The notes under the pieces: generated by a model
The model's input: the letters and a program-made list of their open reading frames with translations, nothing else
What the model was told of the DNA's origin: nothing
The model's database searches: none
Shown: piece after piece, positions 21,401 through 30,539 of the stretch
Layout: each line of letters opens with the position of its first letter
Position numbering within the stretch: the stretch's first letter is position 1
Translations under genes and position numbers: made by a program
Source of the DNA: Codonopsis lanceolata
Taxonomy: Eukaryota > Streptophyta > Magnoliopsida > Asterales > Campanulaceae
DNA: 64,000 nt
NCBI GenBank assembly: GCA_013146195.2
Contig: CM028377.1
Span: forward strand, 36,771,632-36,835,631
Reading direction: 5' to 3'

Positions 21401-21989
21401 TCTGAAATTTATAAAGCCCTTCAATGAGTTTACCAATCACCTTGAATGTTTTCTTGACAGGGTCCTGGATAACACAATTGTTAGAAGAAAAAATGATGTT
21501 GTGTTTAGTCTGCAGTGCTAGTTTACTTCCAGACAGGAGATTAAAATGAAATTCTGGAACACAGAAAACATTGTGTAAAATTATTTCATTTGTGAGTTTA
21601 ACACTGCCTTTGTGAGTAATTTTAGAGAATTTTCCATTTGGCAAATGTATGTAAGACTGAATAGGGACATGATCAATAAGAGTGAAGAAGGAATTTGTTA
21701 TGTGATCTGATGTTCCAGTGTCAATGATCCAGTCTTGAGTTTTTGATTTATATTGAGAAGGACAAGGAATGTTAACACAATTAAGAGTTAGTTTAGGAAT
21801 ACCTGCCATACACTCAGTAGCATTATCAAGAGGTGAATCAATCTCACCACAGTTCACTTTGGGGTTGATCATGGAAAGAAGTTGAGCAACCTGTTCTTTT
21901 GTAAATTGCCCACAGTTGTTGATGTTGTCCTTCAGAGAAACAGAATTGGAAGTGCTACTGGTCATAGGTTTGTTCCTGTTCTTTGGCAT
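18390..21989 (-). CDS. Copia pol polyprotein: protease, integrase, RT, RNase H
   Basis: One uninterrupted frame of 1199 codons. Protease: WIIDTGTSDHIT with the catalytic Asp at residue 90. Integrase zinc finger: HKRLGHLPLH ... CDICHLARQ (about 243-285). Core: HCDVWGPYR, RSDNGTEF and PQQNGRVERKH (about 300-405), followed by the GKR-less C-terminal YLINRLP ... FGCLCYAS region. RT: WIFRIKYKPDGSVDKYKARLVAKG (about 700), SLYGLKQAPRQWF and the YVDDLLIS catalytic site (about 870). RNase H: AYCDSDWASC, SSSEAEYRS and the DNKSAI and HERTKHIEID motifs. The order protease-integrase-RT-RNase H defines Ty1/copia. The ATG used here is internal: the true translation would come from gag, but a TGA separates them. 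The C-terminus lies in the LTR. Catalytically it looks complete. Confidence 0.95.
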   Translation of the reverse strand: MPKNRNKPMTSSTSNSVSLKDNINNCGQFTKEQVAQLLSMINPKVNCGEIDSPLDNATECMAGIPKLTLNCVNIPCPSQYKSKTQDWIIDTGTSDHITNSFFTLIDHVPIQSYIHLPNGKFSKITHKGSVKLTNEIILHNVFCVPEFHFNLLSGSKLALQTKHNIIFSSNNCVIQDPVKKTFKVIGKLIEGLYKFQTCHHKEDTNQKIYPADHSSFNINKNVPLHVENSDFHYSSFSVDPLYLWHKRLGHLPLHAMKNIDSLSSLKFKNYKHFDCDICHLARQTRQQFNLSNSHSTTAFVLLHCDVWGPYRHYTHDGFNSFLTIVDDHTRATWTILLKSKANVCHLRQNFITMVKTQFNRSIKEIRSDNGTEFFNSCMNSLLDSLGIIHQSSCTETPQQNGRVERKHRHLMELARALKFQSNIPIHFWGDCLLTATYLINRLPNSVLKLKSPFEVLYGTRPKYDHFKTFGCLCYASTLTLNRDKFMPRAQKCVFLGYAFTKKAYKCLNLTTKRTFFSRDVSFCEEVFPFKANNQNETINKSMFPTSDTPNLSDNEEDHLPIPTENIHTDNLNNEPINNTTTSQPKISIPTNRPVRNRSIPAKFRDYTDLPSQLQTHSDTTTNATLLYPFSNYCNYNQTSSEYMKYSCNISKVSEPQTYESAAKDPLWCKAMEEELKALEANKTWTLEHLPEKKHKVGSKWIFRIKYKPDGSVDKYKARLVAKGFTQVEGNDYFETFAPVAKMTSVRILISIVASKKWDITHMDVSNAFLHGDLNEEIYMDPPPGYKHNLPKNKGHVVCKLHKSLYGLKQAPRQWFEKFSSTLTEFGFSQSPNDHTLFTMRSNENFVAILVYVDDLLISRNNKDLIAKVKDHIHSKFPVKDLGNLRYFLGLEVEKNSTGLCLHQRKYTVDIIKDCGLLNAKPKLTPIETHHNLATNPGIPLKDPLPYRRLIGRLIYLTISRPDIAYGVHILSQFMAKPTTEHWKAGLRLVKYLKNSPGQGLFFPANSPLKLTAYCDSDWASCPITRRSVSGFCVFLGNSLISWKSKKQSIVSRSSSEAEYRSMANTCCELTWITAILRDFNVSNTDPIPLFCDNKSAIYIAANPVYHERTKHIEIDCHIVRNMVQKNLISTRYISTHLQVADIFTKALPSAKFSYLLSKLQVKNLFSTFNLSGGVKATKVFQEINEDNSASKLKGLCVNH
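18472..18480 (-). other. Polypurine tract of the copia element
   Basis: GAGTGGGGG on the minus strand directly precedes the 3' LTR. It lies inside the pol reading frame. Confidence 0.75.
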
Positions 21990-22025
21990 CTTTGAAGGAT
22001 CAGGCTTAGTGCCATATAGGGGATG

Positions 22026-22890
22026 TCATTCTGGGAATCCAATGAGAAAGAAACATTTTTCTTTGACATGGGAATCCCCATGGCAGTGATCACAAAATAA
22101 CTTGCCTCTTGAACTGTTTCCATTTCTACCAGAATTTTGTCCAGTCTTACTAAGTCTATTTCCCCCATTGTTGTTGTTTGATCTTCCAAAAAGAATAGTA
22201 GGAGGATCTTGTTGATTAGGAAGTAGACCACATTGCCTTTGACCTTCCTCTTGAATGAGCATGGAAACAGTTTTAGATAATGAAGGTAAAGGAATCATTC
22301 TAAGAATCTGGCCTCTAACATCAGTGTAGGAGTCTGACAATCCCATCAAGAATTGAGTGATCTTATATGCATGATCATAATCTTCTCGGATCTTGGAAGC
22401 TCCACATGTGCAGTCACATATGCAGTTAGGAATGGGAAGAAGGTTTTGAAGTTCATCCCATAGGCCACGAAATTTAGTGAAATATGCATTGATTGAAAGA
22501 GTGCCTTGGGTGCAAAGTGCAATGGTCTTCCTAATCTGGTACAATTTTGGAGTATCACTTTGTGAATATCTGGCCAAGAGATCTTCCCACATTTCACAGG
22601 AAGAAGGGAAGTAGACAATACTCTGTCGGATTTCTGGGCACACAGAATTAAGTAACCAGGAAATTACCATTGAATTGCATCTATCCCAAGCATTCATATA
22701 TTTTGATTCAGGTAGTGGCTTCTTGAAAGTCCCATTGATCATGCCAAGTTTATTCTTGGCAGAAAGAGCAGGGGATGACTAGGGGGTAGTTGAAAAGTGG
22801 TTTCTGAGAAATCATAGAATTCGTTTGCTTGGTTACTAGATTCTTGAGTATTCTTGGACAGATCTTTGACAGTATGATTTGGTTCAGTCA
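22026..22890 (-). pseudogene. Copia gag with N-terminal deletion and terminal stop
   Basis: The main frame (22742-22026) encodes a UBN2-type gag core: a W-containing WLLNSVCPEI region, RYSQSDTPKLYQIRKTI, YFTKFRGLWDELQ and a CCHC zinc knuckle (FCDHCHGDSHVKEKCFF) near its end. It forms the particle and binds RNA. The ATG of the full protein is probably at 22890 (MTEPNHTVKDL). That frame ends in TGA after about 50 codons, and the region normally holding the LHPSD and NYxxWSRSM motifs is absent, so a deletion with frame change lies near 22770. At the 3' end TGA replaces what is usually a Trp codon, followed in frame by pol. Both lesions suggest a non-autonomous copy. Confidence 0.85.
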
Positions 22891-23041
22891 TGATGTAATG
22901 AAAGAAGAAAACATATGAAGAAGATTCAATGCAGAAAGAAAGCCAAGAACAGAACCTGAAGATGAAAGGATGAACACCAACTTCTGGATCAAAGAGAGAT
23001 GATTAAGAGACTTCAATGAAGGTGAATGAAAAGGAGCACAT

Positions 23042-23055
23042 TGGCTCTGATACCA
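23042..23055 (-). other. Primer binding site of the copia element (tRNA-iMet)
   Basis: TGGTATCAGAGCCA on the minus strand directly after the 5' LTR, complementary to the 3' end of plant initiator tRNA-Met. Confidence 0.95.
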
Positions 23056-23362
23056 TGTTAGAATTTGAGCTTCATAGTAGTTCTTTGACAATCTTGAAGA
23101 ATCGATCAAATACAGGAAGAGAAGAAATTTTATTTCATTGCAAAAATTGATTGTTTCCATACACAGGCTGAATTATTTATACAGGAGAATCAAATAACAA
23201 ACTAACTCGATCGCTAACAACAAAGCCGCCTAACTATTAGAAACTGACACTCGACACCCCTGAAAAATATGAAGGCAGAATTAATGATTTACACACAACC
23301 CCTTCAACTTACTGGCTGAATTATCTTCATTAATCTCTTGAAACACTTTGGTAGCTTTAACA
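23056..23362 (-). repeat. 5' LTR of the copia element
   Basis: 307 bp, TG...CA, near-identical to 18166-18471. Supplies promoter and polyadenylation signals. Confidence 0.95.
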
Positions 23363-23383
23363 CCATTGTTATGCCAATTTCTT

Positions 23384-23580
23384 ATGAGTAATGCTAGAGT
23401 CACTCAATGAGCACTCAAATTTGTGCACCAAATGATGTGGTTTCCAATGTGTCATCTTATTTGGCATTTTATAGGCTCCACTATAAGTTAAAAAGTTATG
23501 TTAACAATATAACACATAAGATGCCACATCATTTGGTACCAAAAATTAAGTGTTATTAGAGTGGCCCTATCATTACCCAT
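23384..23580. mobile_element. MITE with imperfect inverted termini
   Basis: About 197 bp, ATGAGTAATGCTAGAGTCAC at one end and the complement of ATGGGTAATGATAGGGCCAC at the other. Further inverted homology inside (ATGATGTGG/CCACATCAT type). No convincing target duplication. Shares its terminal motif with the next MITE. Confidence 0.6.
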
Positions 23581-23949
23581 ATCTTATTTCATATTGTGAT
23601 TGATTAATTTCTGTTGCATTTGATGATTTATCTAGCCGTCAATACCTTTACGGCTTGCGTTAGCCAAAAATATTAAAATATTGTATCAATATTACTCCGG
23701 GTTTACTTTGTATTCGAGGTGAGGAACGATAATCAGTATTATTAATCTAAGTATTATTAGCGCTTCGTTATTAATAAACACATGTATATCGGGGTAATTT
23801 TGAAATTGAAAATATTAGTTTCAAATGTTTTTAGTGTGGGGGCTAATAATACCACCCTCCCTCTTTGTATTAATAGTGATGGATAATGAATTTATCCAGG
23901 TTACTTGTGCTATTAGTCGAGACCAATCTATTAGGTACCAAAATCAAAC

Positions 23950-24130
23950 ATGGGCAATGCTTGGACCATTCTTATTTTGTATCAAAATATGAAGCTATGA
24001 CGTGACACACTCTTATTAATTTGAGTCTTTGAGACATAAAATGTCCAACCAATGAAAGTATACCACTTTCATAGAGTACCCATATGACCATATTTTGATA
24101 CAAAATAAGAGTGACTCTAGCATTGTCCAT
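23950..24130. mobile_element. MITE with 42-bp inverted repeats
   Basis: 181 bp. Ends ATGGGCAATGCTTGGACCAT and ATGGACAATGCTAGAGTCAC (complement), both continuing into TCTTATTTTGTATCAAAATATG. No clean target duplication; the phrase TACCAAAATCAAAC recurs on the far side at about 24174. Confidence 0.65.
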
Positions 24131-24225
24131 CGATCAAAAAATTCAAAGCATTAATCTCATCTGATCTATTGGGTACCAAAATCAAACAATTCGAGTTAAA
24201 TTAATCTAGGAAGAAAGAAATGTGT

Positions 24226-24435
24226 TCAGGACTCCCTAGCGGGATTAGCTGGACAACAAAGACACTTGGACACCATTGGAATACCTTGACGATGCAAGGC
24301 CAGATCAAGCGGAAGAGCACCATGGAAGAACTTCCAACTAAAGCCACTAACATTAAGTGGAATCCATCGCTGCCAAATCCCAGGCCAACTTAGGATGAGT
24401 AATGCGAGAAGAATTCCAAAAAGCAGCCACATCAA
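24226..24435 (-). pseudogene. LINE reverse-transcriptase zinc-binding fragment
   Basis: About 70 codons on the minus strand encode a VSGFSWKFFHGALPLDLALHRQGI segment followed by KCLCCPA. This pattern (FxWKxxHGALP..LxxRGI..CxxC) is the zf-RVT domain found at the C-terminus of plant L1-type LINEs. The RT and endonuclease are absent and the frame stops just after the cysteines. An isolated scrap of a 5'-truncated or decayed LINE. Confidence 0.6.
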
Positions 24436-24581
24436 ATTCTCTAGTTTTTGACCCAGTCCAAATAAAGTTTAATCATAGCAAACAAACGATACCTAAATGT
24501 ATTCAAAATTAGCATGGTGATTGTCTTGTACGCAGCAGCCAGAATAGAAAAATTAACAGAGTAGGGAAGCTTTCACTGATA

Positions 24582-24653
24582 TATCAGAGCCAGGTTTCGA
24601 TCCTGGGACCTGTGGGTTATGGGCCCACCACGCTTCCGCTGCGCCACTATGAT
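24582..24653 (-). tRNA. tRNA-iMet: Initiator tRNA-Met (CAT), acceptor-stem variant
   Basis: The minus strand folds as a 72-nt tRNA with anticodon CAT. Initiator hallmarks are present: A1-U72 start, three G-C pairs before the anticodon loop (GGGCCCATAACCC) and GATCGAAAC in the T loop rather than GTTCGAAAC. Boxes A (GTGGCGCAGCGG) and B are intact. The 5' strand of the acceptor stem reads ATCATAG instead of the usual plant ATCAGAG, giving a U5-C68 mismatch. No run of T follows the 3' end immediately, so termination may be weak. Either a functional variant or a decaying copy. Confidence 0.85.
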
Positions 24654-24659
24654 TTGGTG

Positions 24660-25439
24660 ATGCTTTTGTGATTTAAAATTATAAATATATAATTGTATTA
24701 CTTGTACTATTGGAATCTAAATTGGTAAATATGTGGCCGGACCTTTCGTACAAGTTAGAACTTGGCTCGGTGGTTCAGGAAAAAACCGAACAAGTCTGGG
24801 TTTGAATTCAATTGTATTAGTACAGGTGGAAATTAATTCATTTCTTCCAAATTGTTTAAATGTTTGAAATCTTTTTTTTATCCTCATTAACACTGTCAAA
24901 CATCAATATCATTATTGATTGGAGCGTCACAATGAACACTGTTATCAGTATAATTAGACGTGACAATTACAACTTCAAATTCGTTACGTCACCCGATTCG
25001 ATCTGACCTAAAAAGTATTCGACTCAATTCAAATCGTTAATATTTTTGGTTGAAATAGGCAAAAATGGGCAGAACTCATTACACATTTTGACCCAATATT
25101 TTTACTCTATAAATACATAATATTTTTGGGAGAAAATCTGGGTTAAGACGGGTCAACCATGTTCAACCTGACTCTTTTTGACCCGTTTGCTATTCTGGTT
25201 GTAAAGGGTTTCGACACGTTATCGGTCACAACTCGCCCAAACCCAGGCCTAGGCACAATCTTAATTTACACGTACAATATTTGCAGTTGAAAAATTTGTT
25301 TCTGTTCGGTAACGCTCAAACGATTTTGTTTGAAAATTTGTGTTTACAACCTTTGCAATTGTAAATAACTCCCACTTTTTAGATAAAAGGAAAAAAGAAA
25401 CAAACTGAAAGAGGTGGTTTCCGTTGTTTTTAAGAAAAA
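24660..25439. other. No gene seen
   Basis: AT-rich intergenic DNA. Near 25000-25240 runs of GACCCG and GGGTCAA type resemble subterminal parts of hAT-like elements, but I cannot define ends. Confidence 0.4.
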
Positions 25440-25696
25440 TTACAGGTCAGTCCCCTTTTACGAAATTATAATCGCTCAGCTACCGTCTTTTTTTTAAAAC
25501 CACAATCTACTTCTTTAGTGATTTTTATATCACCATTATTATCAGTAGTTTTAGGAGGAGTCCACCCATTCAGAACAACAAGTCACGCTCTTTCATCAAT
25601 TAATTTGATGAAGATACGCATCTTAACTTTCCAAGTAGAATAATTTACATTAGTTAAGGTAGGAGGACATACAACATTCTCATATTGAGAATCCAT
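25440..25696 (-). pseudogene. Copia gag N-terminal relic
   Basis: From the ATG at 25696 the minus strand reads MDSQYENVVCPPTLTNVNYS, TWKVKMRIFIK and LVVLNGWTPP. This is the start of a Ty1/copia gag (DUF4219/UBN2 type), with an in-frame TGA where the LNGW segment begins and another stop further on. Homology fades near 25440. It sits just behind a tRNA-Met primer site and an LTR, in the same orientation, and is the only coding remnant of this element. Confidence 0.7.
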
Positions 25697-25738
25697 TACG
25701 GCTACAACCAAAATCAACTTTTAGTGACGTCAAGAGAA

Positions 25739-25751
25739 GGCTCTGATACCA
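25739..25751 (-). other. Primer binding site of the copia relic
   Basis: TGGTATCAGAGCC on the minus strand, complementary to initiator tRNA-Met, between LTR and gag. Confidence 0.85.
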
Positions 25752-25753
25752 AT

Positions 25754-26266
25754 TGAAAGATCAATAGTAGCTAGGATTCACGAAATCTATCAATGTAGTT
25801 CGTGATGTAGCTTGTTACTGTAGCTACACTCGGAAGTGCATTGACCAGATGTTCAAAAACAGCGGAAGACTTTTAATTTAAAGCAAAAATAAAACCATGA
25901 TGTTTACCAAACAATCTACAAGCTGCTTGTAGGTCCAGCCTTATGGCAAAAAAGATTTCACTTAAAAAAATGGAGTGTTTTACAAAACAATATGTGAAAT
26001 CACCAAAACCAAAACTCTCACAAGACAACACGTCTTAGAGAGCAAACCCCATAAAAACAAAGATAGAGAAAACGTGTAATTAAAAAATAAACTTTCTACA
26101 AACCTAGGAAAGCAAACAACCACAACAATTTCAATGTAGTTTCCAATGAAGCTACACTTCAAGCTTCATTGAAATTTCAACAGCAGCACTCCTCTCTGAT
26201 TCTCTGTATCGTGCTTCATATTTATACAATAGTAGAGGCTTACAATATAATTAGGAAAAAAGACTA
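25754..26266 (-). repeat. Partial 5' LTR of the copia relic
   Basis: LTR in minus orientation, ending CA just before the primer site. A TATAAATATG motif (near 26225) marks the promoter. The left part of U3 is missing: the Tat element starts at 26267 and the rest does not reappear on its far side. Confidence 0.65.
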
Positions 26267-27053
26267 TGATATACCCGGCCCAAACCGGGTCACGAGCAAG
26301 GCACGAGTTACCATCACGTGCCAATCACGAGCACAATGCCTATGAGGCCCATAGCCCGGCGAGCAGAATGATAGAACCAGCGAGCACCGAGCAGCATAAC
26401 CCTCACTCAAACCTGGGCGGGCAAAGGCCTTGCCTGTCCGACCGGGGACCATGATCGGGAATCATACATGCTTAGCAAAGGAATCAAACTTACTTTGCCT
26501 GGTCGAGCACCGGCCTTGCCTGCCCGACCAGGGGCCGATCTTCGGACCTACAATAAGTTCAGGGATCAACACGAACAGAATAACTGGGTAGAGCCTTGCT
26601 CGCCCGAGCACACATCAAGCATGAAACGCTGGTAGCTTGCTTTCCAAGGCAAGTCAAGGGTTTCCATGTTTAGGCGAAATATTTGCCTTATCAACTCCTA
26701 TAACTACGCGGTCAACCGGCCGTTTCGCCTAGAATCAAGGGATTTCCTCCTTGATTATCTTGGCAGTTATGGAAACTGAATCCTAGACGGATTCAATCAC
26801 CTTGAGGGCCTATAAATACCCCTCCACAATGATCAACAAGGTACATACACTTTCTTGAGCCTCGTTACTCTGTCAATTCATCTTTTGACAATCACTCGAT
26901 ACTTACTCTCACGCCGGAGGGGTTTCGCGAGGCCTTGCCTTGCACTTCTACTCAGGTGTTCTTGTGATCTTAACAGGCTCAAGGAGGACGATTACAAGCC
27001 CAGATATCCTACCCATCTCAAGGACGGCCCAAGCTGTGCATTTTGCCACATCA
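26267..27053 (+). repeat. 5' LTR of the complete Tat element
   Basis: 787 bp, TGATAT...CACATCA. A TATA box TATAAATACC lies at 26811-26820. Matches 38888-39661 with scattered differences and small indels. Confidence 0.95.
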
Positions 27054-27056
27054 GTT

Positions 27057-27075
27057 TGGTTCCATTGCCGGGAAA
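27057..27075 (+). other. Primer binding site of the Tat element
   Basis: TGGTTCCATTGCCGGGAAA-type sequence 3-4 bases after the 5' LTR. It resembles the TGGCGCCGTTGCCGGGG site of Athila/Tat elements rather than the tRNA-Met site. The exact tRNA is uncertain. Confidence 0.7.
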
Positions 27076-27137
27076 CGAAGTTTCATCACTTCCTTCTAAA
27101 TTTTTCCGGTAAAAACTTTCAACTTTTCTCTATTGCA

Positions 27138-29386
27138 ATGGCTGGAAAGGGTAGCAAACACCATGCCACCGTAAGCAATCAACAGGCTGGCAGCCAACAA
27201 GTTGGAAATAACCCTCCACCGAGAGCCCCGCGATGCAAACCCGAAACCAAAAAGTGGCTGCTGGGCACGCAATCCATGGCAATGAGGTGCCATTTGTGGA
27301 GGGGCAAATCTCTCAACATGCCAGCCAAAGCCGGGCAAGCCAACGCGACGCCAGGCTGGTCATTAATGAGAGACGTGACGCTCGCTCACAAGATCTCAGG
27401 ATGCAGCTCAATCGCCAGCGGGAGAACAGTCAGGGTAGCCACATGAATCAGCCCGGACATAACCCTGATCAACAAGCTGCTGCTCTGCAAGTTCAGGCAG
27501 AGTATTATAGTAAAATGTATGCGCTCAACCAGCAACTGCTCGCCTTGGGCCATGCCCCGGTACCAGTTGCAGATGTGGCAATGCCTGCGCTAAGCAATCC
27601 GGCACCTGTTGGAGATGGCCCTGCCTCCCAACAGTTGCCCGCGCCAAGCAGACGCATGCCCTCAATCGTCCACATACCGTCTGAGCGAGTGGAGGCGATA
27701 AAGCAGGCTGACGACCAGGCTGAAAGCAGATACAGCCGTCAACATCATTCCCACCGGCGCCACCATCACCATGAGCACTATGCCCGAGAGGAGAGTCATG
27801 GCCGCCGTAGAGGCCGAGAGTGCGCAGAAGCAGAAGCGCAGCGGCCAAAGTACAAAGCCCGCATCACACAGGAGGTCGGATCCTCATGCGCGCCCACCTT
27901 CTGCCCGCATGTGCGTGGTGACCACTCGGACCCTGCCCATTCTTCAAGATTGACAGAGGATGTGGAGAAGCGGCTGTCCGAGAAGATGGAGGCCATGAAA
28001 AGAGACATGGCAAAACAAATGGCAAGCCTAGCCGTGGCCAAGCCCGGTTATGGTGCCACAAAGCCGCTGGAGGGCAGCCCTTTCACTCCAGAGATTGAGA
28101 ATGCGCCACCCGCGCAAGGGGTCATCTTCCCACAGTTCGACAAATATTTCGGGAAGACGCGGGCAGGCGATTGGCTTCGATCATTCGAAGCACAAATTCG
28201 GATGGTTACAGATATCGAAGCCTTGAAAATGCGGGCGTTCGAGGGAGCCCTCCAGGGAAAGGCGCAAGCCTGGTTGGGCAGAGTTCCCAGGGGATCAATT
28301 GGGAGTTGGGCAGTGCTCCGGGAGAAATTCTTGGAGGAATTTGGCAATGCAGGCCCAACCCCAAAGAACCGCTTCGACCTTGCTAAGATTAAGCAGGGAG
28401 ATAACGAATCCTACAGCAGTTACCTGAAAAGGTTCGAGGAGATGCTCGAGCAGGTGACCGCGACCAGTGACCCGGAGATCACCTTCTGCTATCTCAACAA
28501 CATGAGGGCGGGACCACTAAAGACTATGCTAGCAATGAACCCGGGGGCTTCCAAGGCAGAGTTGCTTGCAAACTCTCATCTTTTTTGCTCGACCGAGAGC
28601 GTCAAGGCGGATAAAGCCAAAAACAAAGACAAGGCTCATGGCAGCTCGGCCTCGCCAGCTGACCAAAGCCCGGAGGGCCACCGCCGCTCGAGCAAAGACA
28701 GGAGGAAATCATCCACTCCCGGGCAAAGGCTGTTCAGAGAATCTCAGTTTACCCCGTTAAACACTACGCGGGAAGAGATCATGCTCCAGGTGGGAGATGC
28801 TCTGCCTATCCCCTATCCTCTTGACCCCGAGCTCGATTATACTCGGGACAACACGAAATACTGTGAATACCACCACGGCACTGGCCACACCACTGAGAAG
28901 TGTAAGGTGTTGAAGAGGGAAATTCAAAAGCTGATCAATGCGGGCAAGTTAGACCGCTTCAAAAAAGACCAAGGCGAAGGAAACAACGCCAACAATGATC
29001 AAGGAAGACCCCCAAGAGGAAGAGGTCGCCAGGCCCCTCAGATTCGGGGGGTGATAAACATGATTCAGGAGGAGCTCCCGTCCAACACACAGCTCGGGAA
29101 ACATATTTATTCCTTATCTAGGGCGATCAACGCTCCAAATGATACAACGGGCGGGGAGGCAGAGCATATGTTTTCTCGCAGCCGAGCCGGGCGAGCACTC
29201 CATTGCCATCCGAGCACCTCGGTTATTTCTGCCTCGCCTCGCAACAACCGGCGGAGTTCACGAGTTTTGCTAGATACGGGAGCATGCAGGGATATCATGT
29301 ACTACTCCTGCTTCAAAGGGTTGGAGTTTCCAGACACCATGCTCAAGCCATATTTGGAAAAGCTTGAAGGATTCACCAATCACTAG
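27138..29386 (+). pseudogene. Tat gag and protease
   Basis: Open for 717 codons from 27233. The first ATG of gag is probably at 27138 (MAGKGSKHH), one frame off, so a single-base shift lies before 27233. Residues counted from 27233: a long Q/H/R-rich N-terminal region; a retrotransposon gag domain at about 305-410 (GDWLRSFEAQI, ALQGKAQAWL, FLEEFGNAGP, SYSSYLKRFEEML); a zinc knuckle of form C-x2-H-x4-H-x4-C (YCEYHHGTGHTTEKC) at about 542; and the protease active site LLDTGA at about 680. Gag forms the particle and the protease cuts the polyprotein. The frame ends in TAG at 29384-29386 where a Gln codon would be expected, and protease-like reading continues to the hAT insertion at 29469. Confidence 0.9.
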
Positions 29387-29468
29387 GTGTGTGTCAAGGG
29401 CACGATCGAGCTGGAGGTGTTCATGGGTGATGGGGCCCAAACACGAATTGAGATGATCACATTCTTGG

Positions 29469-30535
29469 TAGAGTTGTCAAATAGGGCAAAAGCCTGCGGG
29501 CATGCCCGCCCCGCCACCCATTAGGGGCGGGTTGGGCTGATCTATTAGATACCCGTTTGGAAAACGGGCTTTTCGGGCTTTGCCCGTGCGGGCTGCGGGC
29601 TTTGCGGGGCGGGGTGGATGGCGGGCTGCCCGCACTTTGTGGACTCTGGGCTAAATTCTTAAAAGTTTTATTAATTAGACAGCCAAACTGCTGAAGCCCA
29701 AGCGGCCAAGCAAGCCCAATCCAATTACTTTAAGTTAGAGACTTAGGGTTGGTTTACATTCAGACTTCAGTCACTTCACTTCTCTAAGTTCTCTTCCAAA
29801 TTCAAAATACGCTCACAGTCACCCTCTCTCTCTCTCTCACGCTACACAGTGCGCACAGCACGGCTTCGCGACGTCCTTCCTCCGTCGATTGCGCCACCTC
29901 CGGCTCACAGTCACTGTCCAAGTGTCCAGCCGTCCAACGCCTCTCTCTCCAACTCTCTCTCATCTCACGCGTTCTCTCTTTCCCTGCTTCGCCGCCCCCG
30001 TCTCTGCTCCTCCAGCTTCGCCGTCGCCAACTTCGTCTCTTCAGTCATCCACTCTTCCAGATCCAGTCTCTTGCGAGGGTTTTGTCTAACGTTCTCTCTC
30101 TCCCATCCTGCAAGCTTCCAGATCCAGTCTTTCATCAACATGTTAAATTGGTTGTGGATTAGGAGTAGAATTTACACCACAGATTGCAGGGGGGTGGTTG
30201 CTCTGTGGTCAGTTTCTTTATTTCTTATGGAAATGTGGTAGAAAGAATGATTTTATTGAAAATTTGAAGTTGTATTGTAGGAAGTTTCTTGTTTGTTTCA
30301 CTGGTTTTTTGTGATTTGGTTTTTTGTTATTTATTGAGATTTATTTCACTGGTTTTTTGTTTCACTAGTATTTTGTGATTTTTGCGGGCTTTGCCCGCGG
30401 CCCTACGCGGGGCGGATTGGGCTGAGAGAATCAAGGACCGTTGAGAGTACGGGCTTTTTTGGCCCGACCCGTTTAGGGGCGGGCTTTTCGGGCCCGTGAG
30501 CAAACCCGCCCCGTTTGTCCGTTTTGACAGCTCTA
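29469..30535. mobile_element. Non-autonomous hAT transposon inside the Tat element
   Basis: 1067 bp flanked by a perfect 8-bp target duplication ATTCTTGG (29461-29468 and 30536-30543). Termini TAGAGTTGTCAAA and (complement) TAGAGCTGTCAAA form hAT-type inverted repeats. Both ends carry GC-rich subterminal repeats of GCGGGC and GCCCG type. The middle holds a CT-rich, promoter-like tract (29820-30110) but no transposase. It splits the coding region between protease and RT, so it inserted after the Tat element. Confidence 0.9.
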
Positions 30536-30539
30536 ATTC

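Larger units (their letters stand above)
18166..23362 (-). mobile_element. Ty1/copia retrotransposon, nearly complete
   Basis: 5197 bp, read on the minus strand. LTRs at 23056-23362 (5') and 18166-18471 (3'), each TG...CA in element orientation, differ at only a handful of bases, mainly near 18345-18365 and 23205-23230. A perfect 5-bp target duplication CCATT (18161-18165 and 23363-23367) proves a simple insertion. Primer site and polypurine tract abut the LTRs. Gag and pol share one frame, split by a single TGA; gag has lost an N-terminal segment. A recent but defective insertion. Confidence 0.97.

Noticed and set aside
29849..30241. 130-codon frame in the hAT insertion
   Set aside because: Ser/Leu/Pro-rich translation of a CT-rich tract; no transposase motif such as the hATC dimerisation domain.
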